Made by a program: the position numbers and the translations under genes. A DNA stretch of 6,222 bases, taken from NCBI GenBank assembly GCA_035620515.1, contig DASPGR010000293.1, positions 1 to 6,222 on the forward strand, written 5' to 3'. The notes under the pieces were generated by a model, which worked only from the letters and a program-made list of their open reading frames with translations, did not search any database and had not been told where the DNA came from. Source of the stretch: SG8-41 sp035620515. Lineage in GTDB: Bacteria; Pseudomonadota; Gammaproteobacteria; Burkholderiales; SG8-41. Shown here piece after piece: positions 1-6,222 of the stretch; position 1 is the first letter of the stretch; every line of letters begins with the position of its first letter.

Positions 1-2
1 CG

Positions 3-74
3 GTGCCGCGGGCGCTCGCGGCGCTGACCGAAGCCCGGGCGGCGCCCGCAGTGTTCGCGGACGCGGCCGACTGA
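3..74 (+). CDS. 3' end of an upstream gene, product unknown (partial)
   Basis: One + strand frame is open from the window edge to a TGA at 72-74. It gives an alanine-rich tail of 23 residues ending in FADAADstop. Nearly every codon ends in G or C, like the start of aceE. The stop lies 39 bases before the aceE ATG, a spacing that would suit co-transcription. The fragment is too short to assign to a family, and an open frame of this length can arise by chance in such GC-rich DNA, so the call is tentative. Confidence 0.35.
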   Translation: MPRALAALTEARAAPAVFADAAD

Positions 75-93
75 GGCGAGCCACCGAGAACCG

Positions 94-105
94 TAGGAGG
101 AGGAG
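94..105 (+). promoter_or_regulatory. strong Shine-Dalgarno site of aceE
   Basis: A tandem GGAGGAGGAG run ends 8 bases before the ATG at 114. It offers several registers of pairing with the 16S rRNA tail and clearly selects this ATG. It points to high translation of aceE. No promoter is identifiable in the few bases upstream. Confidence 0.8.
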
Positions 106-113
106 CAGCCGTC

Positions 114-2783
114 ATGGCAGCGGAGGCCAGGATCAATGGGGACGCCGACCCGGCGGAGACGCGCGAGTGGATCGAGTCGCTCGACTCGGTGCTCGAGTTC
201 GAGGGGCCGGACCGCCTGCGCTTCATCCTCGAGCGCGTGGTCGAGCGCGCGCACGAGGCCGGCACCGATCTGCCGTTCACCGCCAACACCTCCTACGTCA
301 ACACGATCCCCGCCGCCCAGCAGGTCAAGGCGCCGGGCGACTACCACCTGGAATGGCGCATCCGCTGCTTCACCCGCTGGAACGCGCTCGCGACCGTGGT
401 GCGCGCCAACAAGGCGACCAACGTCGGCGGCCACATCGCGAGCTTCGCCTCCTCGGCCACCCTCTACGACGTCGGGCTCAATCATTTCTGGCACGCGCCC
501 TCGGAGGAGCACGGCGGCGATCTGGTCTACATCCAGGGCCACTGTGCGCCCGGCATCTACGCCCGGGCCTATCTCGAGGGCCGGCTCACCGAGCGCGACC
601 TCGACAACTTCCGCCAGGAGATCAACGGCGGGCTGTCCTCCTACCCGCACCCCTGGCTGATGCCCGACTTCTGGCAGTTCCCGACGGTCTCGATGGGGCT
701 CGGCCCGATCCTGGGGATCTACCAGGCGCGCTTCATGAAGTACCTGCACAACCGTGGCATCGCCGAGACCGAGGGCCGCAAGGTCTGGGTGTTCTGCGGC
801 GACGGCGAGATGGACGAGCCGGAGAGTTTGGGCGCGATCTCGCTGGCCTCGCGCGAGCAGCTCGACAACCTGATCTTCGTCATCAACTGCAACCTGCAGC
901 GGCTCGATGGTCCCGTGCGCGGCAACGGCAAGATCATCCAGGAGCTGGAAGCCATTTTTCGCGGTGCCGGCTGGAATGTTATCAAGGTCATCTGGGGTTC
1001 GTACTGGGATCCACTCCTTGCGCGCGACACGAAAGGCCTGCTGCTGAAGCGCATGGAGGAATGTGTCGACGGCGAGTACCAGGCCTTCAAGGCGAACGAC
1101 GGCGCTTACGTGCGCAAACACTTCTTCGGGAAATACCCTGAGCTCCTGGACATGGTGGCCCATATGTCAGACGACGATATCTGGCGCCTGAACCGCGGCG
1201 GTCACGACCCGCACAAGGTCTACGCCGCATATGCGGCTGCGATGCATCACAAGGGTCAACCCACCGTTATTCTGGCGAAGACGGTCAAAGGCTACGGCAT
1301 GGGCGAATCCGGCGAGGGTCAGAACATCACGCACCAGCAGAAGAAGATGGGCACGTTGTCGATCCGCGCTTTTCGGGATCGCTTCAACGTCCCTATACCC
1401 GACGAACAACTCGAGGAAGTGCCCTTTTACCGTCCGGCCGATGATGAGCCCGAGATGAAATACATGCGCAGCCGCATTGAAGCGATGGGCGGCCCGCTCC
1501 CAATGCGCCTGCGCAAAGCGGCAGCACTCGAAGTACCACAGCTCGCGGCTTTCGAGGCGCAGTTGAAGGGGACCGATGGCCGTGAAATTTCGACGACCAT
1601 GGCTTTCGTGCGAATCCTGAACACGATCATCCGAGACAAGAAAATAGGCAAGCTGGTGGTGCCTATCGTCCCCGACGAATCACGCACGTTCGGCATGGAA
1701 GGCATGTTCCGTCAGCTCGGTATTTATTCCCATGTGGGCCAGCTCTACAGTCCCCAGGATTCAGAGCAGTTGATGTATTACAAGGAGGACAAGAAAGGCC
1801 AGATCCTCGAAGAAGGCATCACCGAGGCAGGCGCGATGTCTTCATGGATTGCGGCAGCGACGTCGTACAGCACGCACGGTCAGCCGATGATCCCGTTCTA
1901 CATCTTCTACTCGATGTTCGGCTTCCAGCGCGTGGGCGACCTGGCGTGGGCCTCCGGCGACATGCGCGCGCGGGGCTTTCTGCTCGGCGGCACGGCAGGA
2001 TGCACCACGCTGAATGGTGAAGGCCTGCAGCACGAAGATGGCCACAGTCACATCCTTGCATCGACGATACCGAACTGCATTTCGTACGATCCGGCTTTTG
2101 GCTACGAGCTGGCCGTGATCATTCAGGACGGCCTGCGCAGGATGTATCAGGAACAGGAGGATGTTTATTACTACATCACCGTGATGAACGAGAATTACGC
2201 GCATCCGGCGATGCCCGAAGGTGTGGAGAAAGACATCCTGAAAGGCATGTACTTGCTGCGGGAAGGCGAGAAGCGCGAGGGTTCCCTCAGAGTCCAGCTG
2301 CTCGGCAGCGGAACAATACTGCGCGAAGTGATTGCTGCTGCAGAACTGCTCGAACGTGATTTCGGTGTCTCGGCCGACATCTGGAGCGTCACGAGTTTCA
2401 ACGAGCTGCGCCGCGACGCAATGGCAGTGAAGCGTTGGAACATGCTTCATCCGGAGCAAGAGCCGCGCGTATCGCACTTGCAGGCCTGCCTCGGGGACCA
2501 CCACGGGCCGGTTATCGCGGCCACAGACTACATCAAGCTTTTTTCCGATCAGATTTGCGCATTTCTTCCTGGCCGCCATGTCGCCGCACTCGGCACCGAC
2601 GGATTCGGCCGCTCGGATACACGCGAGCAATTGCGCAAGTTCTTCGAGGTCGACCGCCATTACGTGGCCGTCGCCGCGATGAAGGCGCTTTCCGACATCG
2701 ACGCGGTTCCGCCGTCAAGAGTGAGCGAGGCGATCAGCAAGTACGGCATCGACCCCGCGAAGCCGGACCCTACGACGGTATGA
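114..2783 (+). CDS. aceE: pyruvate dehydrogenase E1 component, homodimeric (AceE) type
   Basis: This cytoplasmic ThDP enzyme decarboxylates pyruvate and passes the acetyl group to the lipoyl domain of E2 in the pyruvate dehydrogenase complex. At 889 residues it is full length (E. coli AceE is about 887). Visible landmarks are the ThDP/Mg motif GDGEMDEPES at residues 229-238, with N260 and INCNLQRLDGP following. Active-site residues H107, H143, H407 (mobile loop, NITHQQKK), E571 (GITEAGA) and H640 (LQHEDGHSH) match the known E. coli positions within one residue. The N-terminal 50 residues resemble the E2-binding region of the family. The ATG has an excellent Shine-Dalgarno site. No aceF or lpd follows; gap is next. 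Third-position GC falls sharply at about codon 280 while the protein stays uninterrupted, suggesting a mosaic gene. Catalytic residues lie on both sides of that switch, so a hybrid could still be active, which is inference. Confidence 0.96.
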   Translation: MAAEARINGDADPAETREWIESLDSVLEFEGPDRLRFILERVVERAHEAGTDLPFTANTSYVNTIPAAQQVKAPGDYHLEWRIRCFTRWNALATVVRANKATNVGGHIASFASSATLYDVGLNHFWHAPSEEHGGDLVYIQGHCAPGIYARAYLEGRLTERDLDNFRQEINGGLSSYPHPWLMPDFWQFPTVSMGLGPILGIYQARFMKYLHNRGIAETEGRKVWVFCGDGEMDEPESLGAISLASREQLDNLIFVINCNLQRLDGPVRGNGKIIQELEAIFRGAGWNVIKVIWGSYWDPLLARDTKGLLLKRMEECVDGEYQAFKANDGAYVRKHFFGKYPELLDMVAHMSDDDIWRLNRGGHDPHKVYAAYAAAMHHKGQPTVILAKTVKGYGMGESGEGQNITHQQKKMGTLSIRAFRDRFNVPIPDEQLEEVPFYRPADDEPEMKYMRSRIEAMGGPLPMRLRKAAALEVPQLAAFEAQLKGTDGREISTTMAFVRILNTIIRDKKIGKLVVPIVPDESRTFGMEGMFRQLGIYSHVGQLYSPQDSEQLMYYKEDKKGQILEEGITEAGAMSSWIAAATSYSTHGQPMIPFYIFYSMFGFQRVGDLAWASGDMRARGFLLGGTAGCTTLNGEGLQHEDGHSHILASTIPNCISYDPAFGYELAVIIQDGLRRMYQEQEDVYYYITVMNENYAHPAMPEGVEKDILKGMYLLREGEKREGSLRVQLLGSGTILREVIAAAELLERDFGVSADIWSVTSFNELRRDAMAVKRWNMLHPEQEPRVSHLQACLGDHHGPVIAATDYIKLFSDQICAFLPGRHVAALGTDGFGRSDTREQLRKFFEVDRHYVAVAAMKALSDIDAVPPSRVSEAISKYGIDPAKPDPTTV
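945..960. other. codon-usage breakpoint inside aceE
   Basis: Up to about position 950 nearly all codons end in G or C (about 14 of 279 end in A or T by hand count). From the codons att ttt at 954-959 onward this changes to 17 of 71. The switch falls in a conserved stretch (KIIQELEAIFRGAGW), where nucleotide identity between homologues would be enough for a crossover or for an assembler to change genomes. The exact base cannot be fixed by eye. Confidence 0.55.
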
Positions 2784-2916
2784 TCGACGGCCAAAGTAAC
2801 AGCCTGCCGTTGCTGGTGCCGTTGTCGCTGCCCATACCGATCGCCGCGTATCGATCGCGCAGAGCACACGCCGGTTGGGATCCTGAACAGCTGCTGAGCG
2901 CCGCCTGCAGGACGCA
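2784..2916. other. intergenic region between aceE and gap
   Basis: These 133 bases hold no convincing gene. There is no strong GC hairpin followed by a T run, so no intrinsic terminator is evident, and no clear -35/-10 pair was recognised. Read-through from aceE into gap is possible. A weak AGGA at 2909-2912 sits only 4 bases before the gap ATG. Confidence 0.5.
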
Positions 2917-3918
2917 ATGAGCACACGAGTCGCCATCAACGGTCTGGGACGAATCGGACGCGCGATCCTGAAAGGGATCATCGATCAGCCCGCGCTCGAG
3001 CTCGTGGCGATCAACGATCTGGCGGACGTTGAAAATCTCGCCTACCTGTTGCGCTTCGACACGGTGTACGGGCGCTACCCGAAGCCCGTAGCCGTCGAGG
3101 ACGGCCAGCTGGTCGTCGCCGGCCACAGGCTGCGGACCCTGAGCAGCCGCGACCCATCGGCGCTGCCGTGGGAGGATCTCGGCATCGAGGTCGTATTCGA
3201 GTGCACCGGGGCGCTCACGCGACGCGAGGATCTGGAGAAGCACGTCCAGGCTGGCGCACACTTCGTCTTGCTGTCCGCACCGTCGAAAGATGTAGACGTG
3301 GAGACGCTCGTCCATGGGGCAAACGTGCCCGGTGGCACGTCCCGCATCATCTCCTGCGCGAGCTGCACGACCAACTGCATCACGCCGATCGTCGAAGTCA
3401 TCGGCAGGCGTATCGGATTCAGCAAGGCCGCGATGACGACCGTGCATGCTTACACCTCTTCGCAGTCGATCGTCGATGGACCGAGCAAGCGCTTTCGCCG
3501 CGGGCGTGCCGCGGGCGCGAATCTGGTTCCAGCCACGACCGGCGCCGCGCTCGCCACGACGCGTGCGCTGCCTGAATACGTTGGCCGGTTCGATGGAATC
3601 GCAATCCGGGCGCCGATTCCGGTCGGTTCGATCGCTGACCTCACGTTCCTCGTCTCGCGCAAGACCAGCGTCGAGGAGGTCAACCGCATTTTCGCCGAGG
3701 AAGCGGCATCGAAACGCTACGCCGGTGTGCTCGGCGTGTCGCGCGATCCGCTCGTCTCGTCCGACATCGTCGGCGATCCGCGCGCCTCCATCATCGATCT
3801 CGAGCTCACCAAGGTCATCGACGGCGATCTGGTCAAGATCATGAGCTGGTATGACAATGAATGGGGCTATGCGAATCAGATGCTGCGAGCAGCGCTCGCC
3901 CTGACCGGCGCGCGCTGA
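2917..3918 (+). CDS. gap: glyceraldehyde-3-phosphate dehydrogenase, type I family
   Basis: The predicted role is phosphorylating oxidation of glyceraldehyde 3-phosphate to 1,3-bisphosphoglycerate in cytoplasmic glycolysis or gluconeogenesis. The 333-residue length is normal. The Rossmann motif INGLGRIGR lies at residues 7-15, and N33-D34 at the end of the second strand fits NAD preference. The catalytic pair is C150 (in SCASCTTNC) and H177 (TTVHAYTSSQ). The S-loop reads DGPSKRFRRGRAA, and the end carries the family signature SWYDNEWGYANQM. Departures from the common form are C147 where SNASC is usual, and TTGAALATT where STGAAKA is usual. It is therefore probably a divergent paralogue rather than the main GapA. 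Erythrose-4-phosphate dehydrogenase is a less likely alternative. The ATG has only a weak, close AGGA. The orf at 3943 begins 24 bases after the stop, suggesting an operon. Confidence 0.93.
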   Translation: MSTRVAINGLGRIGRAILKGIIDQPALELVAINDLADVENLAYLLRFDTVYGRYPKPVAVEDGQLVVAGHRLRTLSSRDPSALPWEDLGIEVVFECTGALTRREDLEKHVQAGAHFVLLSAPSKDVDVETLVHGANVPGGTSRIISCASCTTNCITPIVEVIGRRIGFSKAAMTTVHAYTSSQSIVDGPSKRFRRGRAAGANLVPATTGAALATTRALPEYVGRFDGIAIRAPIPVGSIADLTFLVSRKTSVEEVNRIFAEEAASKRYAGVLGVSRDPLVSSDIVGDPRASIIDLELTKVIDGDLVKIMSWYDNEWGYANQMLRAALALTGAR

Positions 3919-3942
3919 TTCATTCACATCATGGAGGCTTGA

Positions 3943-4164
3943 ATGAGCGAGGAAGAAACGAAACTCGAAGGACCCGATCTCAAAGCCGAGATCGAGGGGC
4001 AGCTCGAGGCGCGCGACTGCACGATCACCTATCTGCGCCGCGGCAGAAAGCTGGCAGTCGCCGTGACCCACGGGGATCTCGAGAGGCTGCGCGCTGAAGT
4101 AGAATTTGAGCGGACGATCGCCGAGCGTGCAGAGCGACTCGCGACTGGAGGCGAGCCAGCATGA
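3943..4164 (+). CDS. small charged hypothetical protein, 73 residues
   Basis: I do not recognise this protein with confidence. It begins at an ATG with GGAGG (3933-3937) 5 bases upstream, and its stop overlaps the next start as ATGA, so it is very probably translated and coupled to its neighbour. It is rich in Glu and Arg, has no membrane segment or signal peptide and no metal-binding Cys cluster (one Cys). The middle, around residues 26-42 (TITYLRRGRKLAVAVTH), looks like two beta strands, and the remainder is probably a charged helix. That middle part weakly recalls the C-terminal strand pair of some FAD-dependent reductases, but this is only an impression. Its place between gap and a DUF2945 gene is the best clue to its role. 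Confidence 0.75.
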   Translation: MSEEETKLEGPDLKAEIEGQLEARDCTITYLRRGRKLAVAVTHGDLERLRAEVEFERTIAERAERLATGGEPA

Positions 4165-4373
4165 CTGCAAAATTCAAAGTCGGCGATCACGTGCGCTGGA
4201 ACTCGGAGGCCGGGCACGTGAGCGGCAGGATCGTCAAGGTTCACACAAAAGATTTCGATTACAAGGGATACACGCACCACGCCAGCAAGGACGAACCGCA
4301 ATACGAGATCAGGAGCGACAAGTCCGACCACATCGCAGCGCACAAAGGCACGGCGCTGCACAAGATCGATTGA
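4161..4373 (+). CDS. DUF2945 family small protein (Tudor/SH3-like fold)
   Basis: This 70-residue protein matches what I know of the DUF2945 family, also labelled hypervirulence-associated Tudor-domain proteins. The opening FKVGDHVRWNSEAGHVSGRI, the DYKGYTHHAS segment and the Y-E-I-x-S-D-K-S-D-H-x-A-A-H-K-G core near residues 49-63 are typical. The fold is expected to be a small beta barrel; the biochemical function of the family is not established. The protein is soluble, basic and has no signal peptide. Its ATG overlaps the previous stop by 4 bases, and a GGAGG at 4147-4151 sits 9 bases upstream within the preceding gene, so translational coupling is likely. The SDR gene starts 25 bases after its stop. 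Confidence 0.85.
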   Translation: MTAKFKVGDHVRWNSEAGHVSGRIVKVHTKDFDYKGYTHHASKDEPQYEIRSDKSDHIAAHKGTALHKID

Positions 4374-4398
4374 GGAATCGAACGCCGGAGGTAATGGA

Positions 4399-5118
4399 AT
4401 GAGTGCGAGATTCTCGGGACGCGTCGCATTGGTGGCGGGCGGCACCGGCGGATTGGGGCGCGCGGTCAGTCTCGCGTTCCAGAAGGAAGGCGCGCAAGTG
4501 GTTGTCACCTATCGGAAGCAGGAAGAATTCGATCTCTTGAGGAATGCAGCGGACGCCGGCGGCTCACGGCTCGAAGGACACCGTACCGATGTCACCGACG
4601 AAACTCCAGTGAGCCAGCTTGTCGATAGCATCCTCGCGCAGCACCGCAGGCTCGACGTCCTGGTGAATACAGTGGGCGGGTACACGGGCGGCGTGAAGTT
4701 GTGGGAGCTGGAGACGGACGTCCTCGACCGGATGCTCGCGTTGAATTTGCGTTCGGGTTACACGCTCTCGCGCGCGGCGGTAGGGGTGATGCTGAAACAG
4801 GGACGCGGCGCAATCGTGAACGTCTCCGCGAAGGCGGCGCTCGATCACCCCGGCGGCGCGGCGGCGTACGCGGCTTCCAAGGCGGCGGCGGTTGCATTGC
4901 TGGATTCGCTGGCCGCGGAGCTCAAAGGTACCGGAGTGCGGGTGAACTCGATTCTTCCGAGCATCATCGATACGGAACCCAACCGGCGGGCGATGCCCAA
5001 GGCAGACTTCGCGAAGTGGCCGAAGCCCGAGGACATTGCGCGCGTGATTCTCTTTTTGTGCAGCGACGATGCGAAAGTCATTCACGGCGCGGCTATCCCG
5101 GTTTACGGGAATAGCTGA
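4399..5118 (+). CDS. short-chain dehydrogenase/reductase (SDR), classical type
   Basis: This is a 239-residue NAD(P)-dependent oxidoreductase of classical SDR length; its substrate cannot be told from sequence. The cofactor-binding glycine motif GGTGGLG is at residues 14-20, with a D64-V65 adenine contact and NTVGG at 90-94 in place of the usual NNAG. The catalytic tetrad is complete: N116, S143, Y157 and K161 (YAASK). R39 after the second strand would favour NADP(H), which is inference. The proposed start has a perfect GGAGGT at 4387-4392 with good spacing. A nearby ATG at 4394 is in another frame and gives no product. The C-terminus (GAAIPVYGNS) resembles the usual SDR ending and is intact. 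It is the last gene of the + strand run, and its stop lies 7 bases from the end of the converging glycosylase remnant, with no terminator hairpin seen between them. Confidence 0.93.
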   Translation: MSARFSGRVALVAGGTGGLGRAVSLAFQKEGAQVVVTYRKQEEFDLLRNAADAGGSRLEGHRTDVTDETPVSQLVDSILAQHRRLDVLVNTVGGYTGGVKLWELETDVLDRMLALNLRSGYTLSRAAVGVMLKQGRGAIVNVSAKAALDHPGGAAAYAASKAAAVALLDSLAAELKGTGVRVNSILPSIIDTEPNRRAMPKADFAKWPKPEDIARVILFLCSDDAKVIHGAAIPVYGNS

Positions 5119-5125
5119 AACGCCG

Positions 5126-5458
5126 TCATCGGGGCGCGCCGAGCACATAGCCGAGCATGCAGAAGTAAAGCATCCCTCGCATCGGAGCGAAACGCGCGGC
5201 GAACCGCACTGCAGCCGGCGGGTCGATGACACGCCCGAGAATCCGACCGAGCGTGTGCGCAGCGCCCACGTCTCCGGAAGGAACGATGTCGAGCCGGCCA
5301 AGCCCGCGGAGCAGCACGTAATCGGCGGTCCACGGCCCGATACCCGGCAGCTCGAGCAGCAGCGCTCTCGCCTCCGCGTCCGGCAGGTCGTTCGGTCCTT
5401 CGGCAGTGAGCCGCCGCTTTGCCTCCTCGCTGCTCAGGCCGGAAACGCTAGATTCCGA
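5126..5458 (-). pseudogene. AlkA-like HhH-GPD DNA glycosylase, 5'-truncated remnant
   Basis: Translating the - strand from about 5458 to the TGA at 5128-5126 gives about 110 residues with a clear DNA-3-methyladenine glycosylase II (base excision repair) signature. The helix-hairpin-helix is LPGIGPWTADYVLLRG, followed by IVPSGDVGA, whose Asp (codon 5272-5270) corresponds to the catalytic Asp of the family. The end MLYFCMLGYVLG is also typical. AlkA-type proteins have roughly 200-300 residues, so the whole N-terminal part is missing. The frame runs back only to a TGA at 5494-5492 and has no credible start before the HhH. A GTG at 5317 would begin after the hairpin and leave a non-functional piece. 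The remnant abuts the end of the mgtE-type gene, which is where the missing part should lie. Codon use matches the 950-5118 stretch. Confidence 0.85.
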
Positions 5459-5470
5459 ATGCTTGCAGGA
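5440..5470. other. probable junction between glycosylase remnant and mgtE
   Basis: Glycosylase-like coding sequence (from the - strand codons for GLSSEEAKRRL onward) begins right where the transporter frame ends at the TAG of 5450-5448. The two reading frames overlap here without any space for the missing part of the glycosylase. No IS end, target duplication or obvious inverted repeat was seen at this point. Confidence 0.55.
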
Positions 5471-6222
5471 TGGCGAAGTAGACCACGATGGTCAGGATAT
5501 CTTGAATCACCGTTGCCACCGGGCCGCTGCCGTAGGCCGGGTCGATGCCGCGCCGCGCGAGCAGCCAGGGCAGCCCGATCCCGATTGCGGCCGCGACGCT
5601 GCCGGCGATGAAGATGGAGGTCGAGACCGCCGCCGCCAGCCGCACGTCGCCGAACACCAGCAGGATGGGCAGGTAGGCGATCACGCCCAGGGCCGCGCCG
5701 ATCAGCATGCCGGTGCGCAGCTCCCCGGCGAGCAGGTGCCCGATGCCGGCCCGCGTGAGCGACAGTCCGCGCACCGCAATCGCCTCGCTCTGGGTGCCGA
5801 TCGCGTCCGCGATGTAGACCAGGCCCGGCACGAAAAACGCGACCGCGACCATTCTCTCCAGCGTCGCCTCGAAGCCCGCCATTGCGGCGGTGGCGACCGC
5901 GCCGCCGGCGAGGCCGACGATCAGCCACGGCAGCCGGTGGCGGGCGCGGCGCATGGGTGGATCCTCGATCGCGTGGCGCGCCTTCACCGTTTCGCGCCGG
6001 ATCCCTGCCAGCCGGTGCAGGTCCTCGACGTGTTCGCGGCGCAGCACCTGCATGAGCGCCTGCGTGGGCATGACGCCGGCGAGGCGGCCTTCGCGGTCCA
6101 CGACCGGCAGCGCATCCACGCCGTGATGGAGCGCGAGCGAGGCTGCGTGCTCCTGGTCGGCGTCGACCCTGATGCTGGGAAAGGCCGGATCCATGGCCTC
6201 GCGCAACGTGACGCTGCCCGCC
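5448..6222 (-). CDS. mgtE: MgtE-type magnesium transporter, C-terminal part (N-terminus beyond window)
   Basis: This inner-membrane divalent cation (Mg2+) channel/transporter is open to the window edge and lacks its N-terminus; an in-window TTG at 6206 is not needed as a start. Numbering visible residues from the edge, residues 1 to about 58 are the end of a CBS domain (ALPVVDREGRLAGVMP), which senses Mg2+ or nucleotides in this family. Five hydrophobic segments follow at about 98-115, 124-138, 170-190, 195-222 and 233-254. Typical motifs are AVAFFVPGL, AVRGLSL, DPAYGSGPVAT (227-237) and D241 in TVIQD, matching the conserved pore-associated Asp. The usual GGNxGxQ is replaced by IADAIGTQ (137-144), so this is a divergent member. 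Third positions are mostly G/C (12 of the first 120 codons end in A/T). The last codons, for QAFGI, may come from joined DNA. Confidence 0.9.
   Translation of the reverse strand, partial: AGSVTLREAMDPAFPSIRVDADQEHAASLALHHGVDALPVVDREGRLAGVMPTQALMQVLRREHVEDLHRLAGIRRETVKARHAIEDPPMRRARHRLPWLIVGLAGGAVATAAMAGFEATLERMVAVAFFVPGLVYIADAIGTQSEAIAVRGLSLTRAGIGHLLAGELRTGMLIGAALGVIAYLPILLVFGDVRLAAAVSTSIFIAGSVAAAIGIGLPWLLARRGIDPAYGSGPVATVIQDILTIVVYFAILQAFGI

Noticed and set aside
167..1141. 324-codon + strand frame overlapping the start of aceE
   Set aside because: It is an Arg/Ala/Pro/Gly-rich out-of-frame reading of aceE, open because third positions there are nearly all G or C.
1842..2660. 272-codon open frame on the - strand inside aceE
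   Set aside because: It is antisense to the conserved catalytic part of AceE (E571, H640), with no family features of its own and no useful ribosome site seen.
2790..2840. Possible terminator or repeat in the aceE-gap gap (similar ccgttgctgg and ccgttgtcgc units)
   Set aside because: The similarity is short and imperfect, no stable stem followed by T residues forms, and two such units are not enough for a repeat call.
2770..4170. 466-codon open frame on the - strand across gap and the small genes
   Set aside because: It lies antisense to gap, whose catalytic motifs and family signatures are unambiguous. The product is low-complexity and rich in Arg, Asp and Ala with no recognisable domain, as expected for an antisense frame in GC-rich DNA.
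4564..5301. 245-codon - strand frame across the SDR and glycosylase remnant
   Set aside because: It is out of frame with the recognised glycosylase reading and antisense to an SDR with a complete catalytic tetrad; no domain was recognised.
940..5475. Target duplication or inverted repeats flanking the compositional block
   Set aside because: Comparing the two boundary regions by eye, on both strands, showed only chance short matches.
5069..5611. 180-codon + strand frame across the SDR end and the glycosylase/mgtE junction
   Set aside because: It is antisense to two recognisable - strand coding regions, and its product is Arg/Pro-rich with no family signature.

Overview
The window is GC-rich DNA that looks proteobacterial (Beta- or Gammaproteobacteria most likely). 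The main reason is a full-length homodimeric AceE-type pyruvate dehydrogenase E1, with supporting evidence from the strong G/C bias at third codon positions and purine-rich Shine-Dalgarno sites. No tRNA, rRNA, CRISPR array, transposase or IS end was seen, and no gene-free stretch exceeds 300 bases.

Layout. Positions 1-74 read as the last codons of an upstream + strand gene. aceE follows (114-2783), then a 133-base gap, then a compact + strand run: gap (glyceraldehyde-3-phosphate dehydrogenase, 2917-3918), an unrecognised 73-residue protein (3943-4164), a DUF2945-type small protein overlapping it by 4 bases (4161-4373), and a short-chain dehydrogenase (4399-5118). Converging on these from the - strand is the 3' part of an AlkA-like HhH-GPD DNA glycosylase with no start (5126 to about 5458). 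It abuts, and overlaps in another frame, the end of a - strand MgtE-type magnesium transporter (5448-6222), whose N-terminus lies beyond the window.

Function. gap and aceE are both central carbon enzymes, at triose phosphate oxidation and at pyruvate to acetyl-CoA. The usual E2 (aceF) and E3 (lpd) partners are not downstream of aceE. The two small proteins and the SDR have no role that the sequence fixes; their spacing suggests co-transcription with gap.

Most notable observation. Third-position base use changes abruptly inside aceE near position 950. By hand count about 14 of the first 279 codons end in A or T, against 17 of the next 71. Similar relaxed use continues through gap (13 of its first 60 codons), the SDR (18 of 60) and the broken glycosylase (about 13 of 61). 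It tightens again in mgtE (12 of the first 120 visible codons). The stretch from about 950 to 5460 therefore looks like DNA of different origin, joined in frame inside aceE at one end and by a gene-breaking junction at the other. This could be a real transfer event (homology at one end, illegitimate joining at the other) or a chimeric assembly. The sequence alone cannot decide between them.
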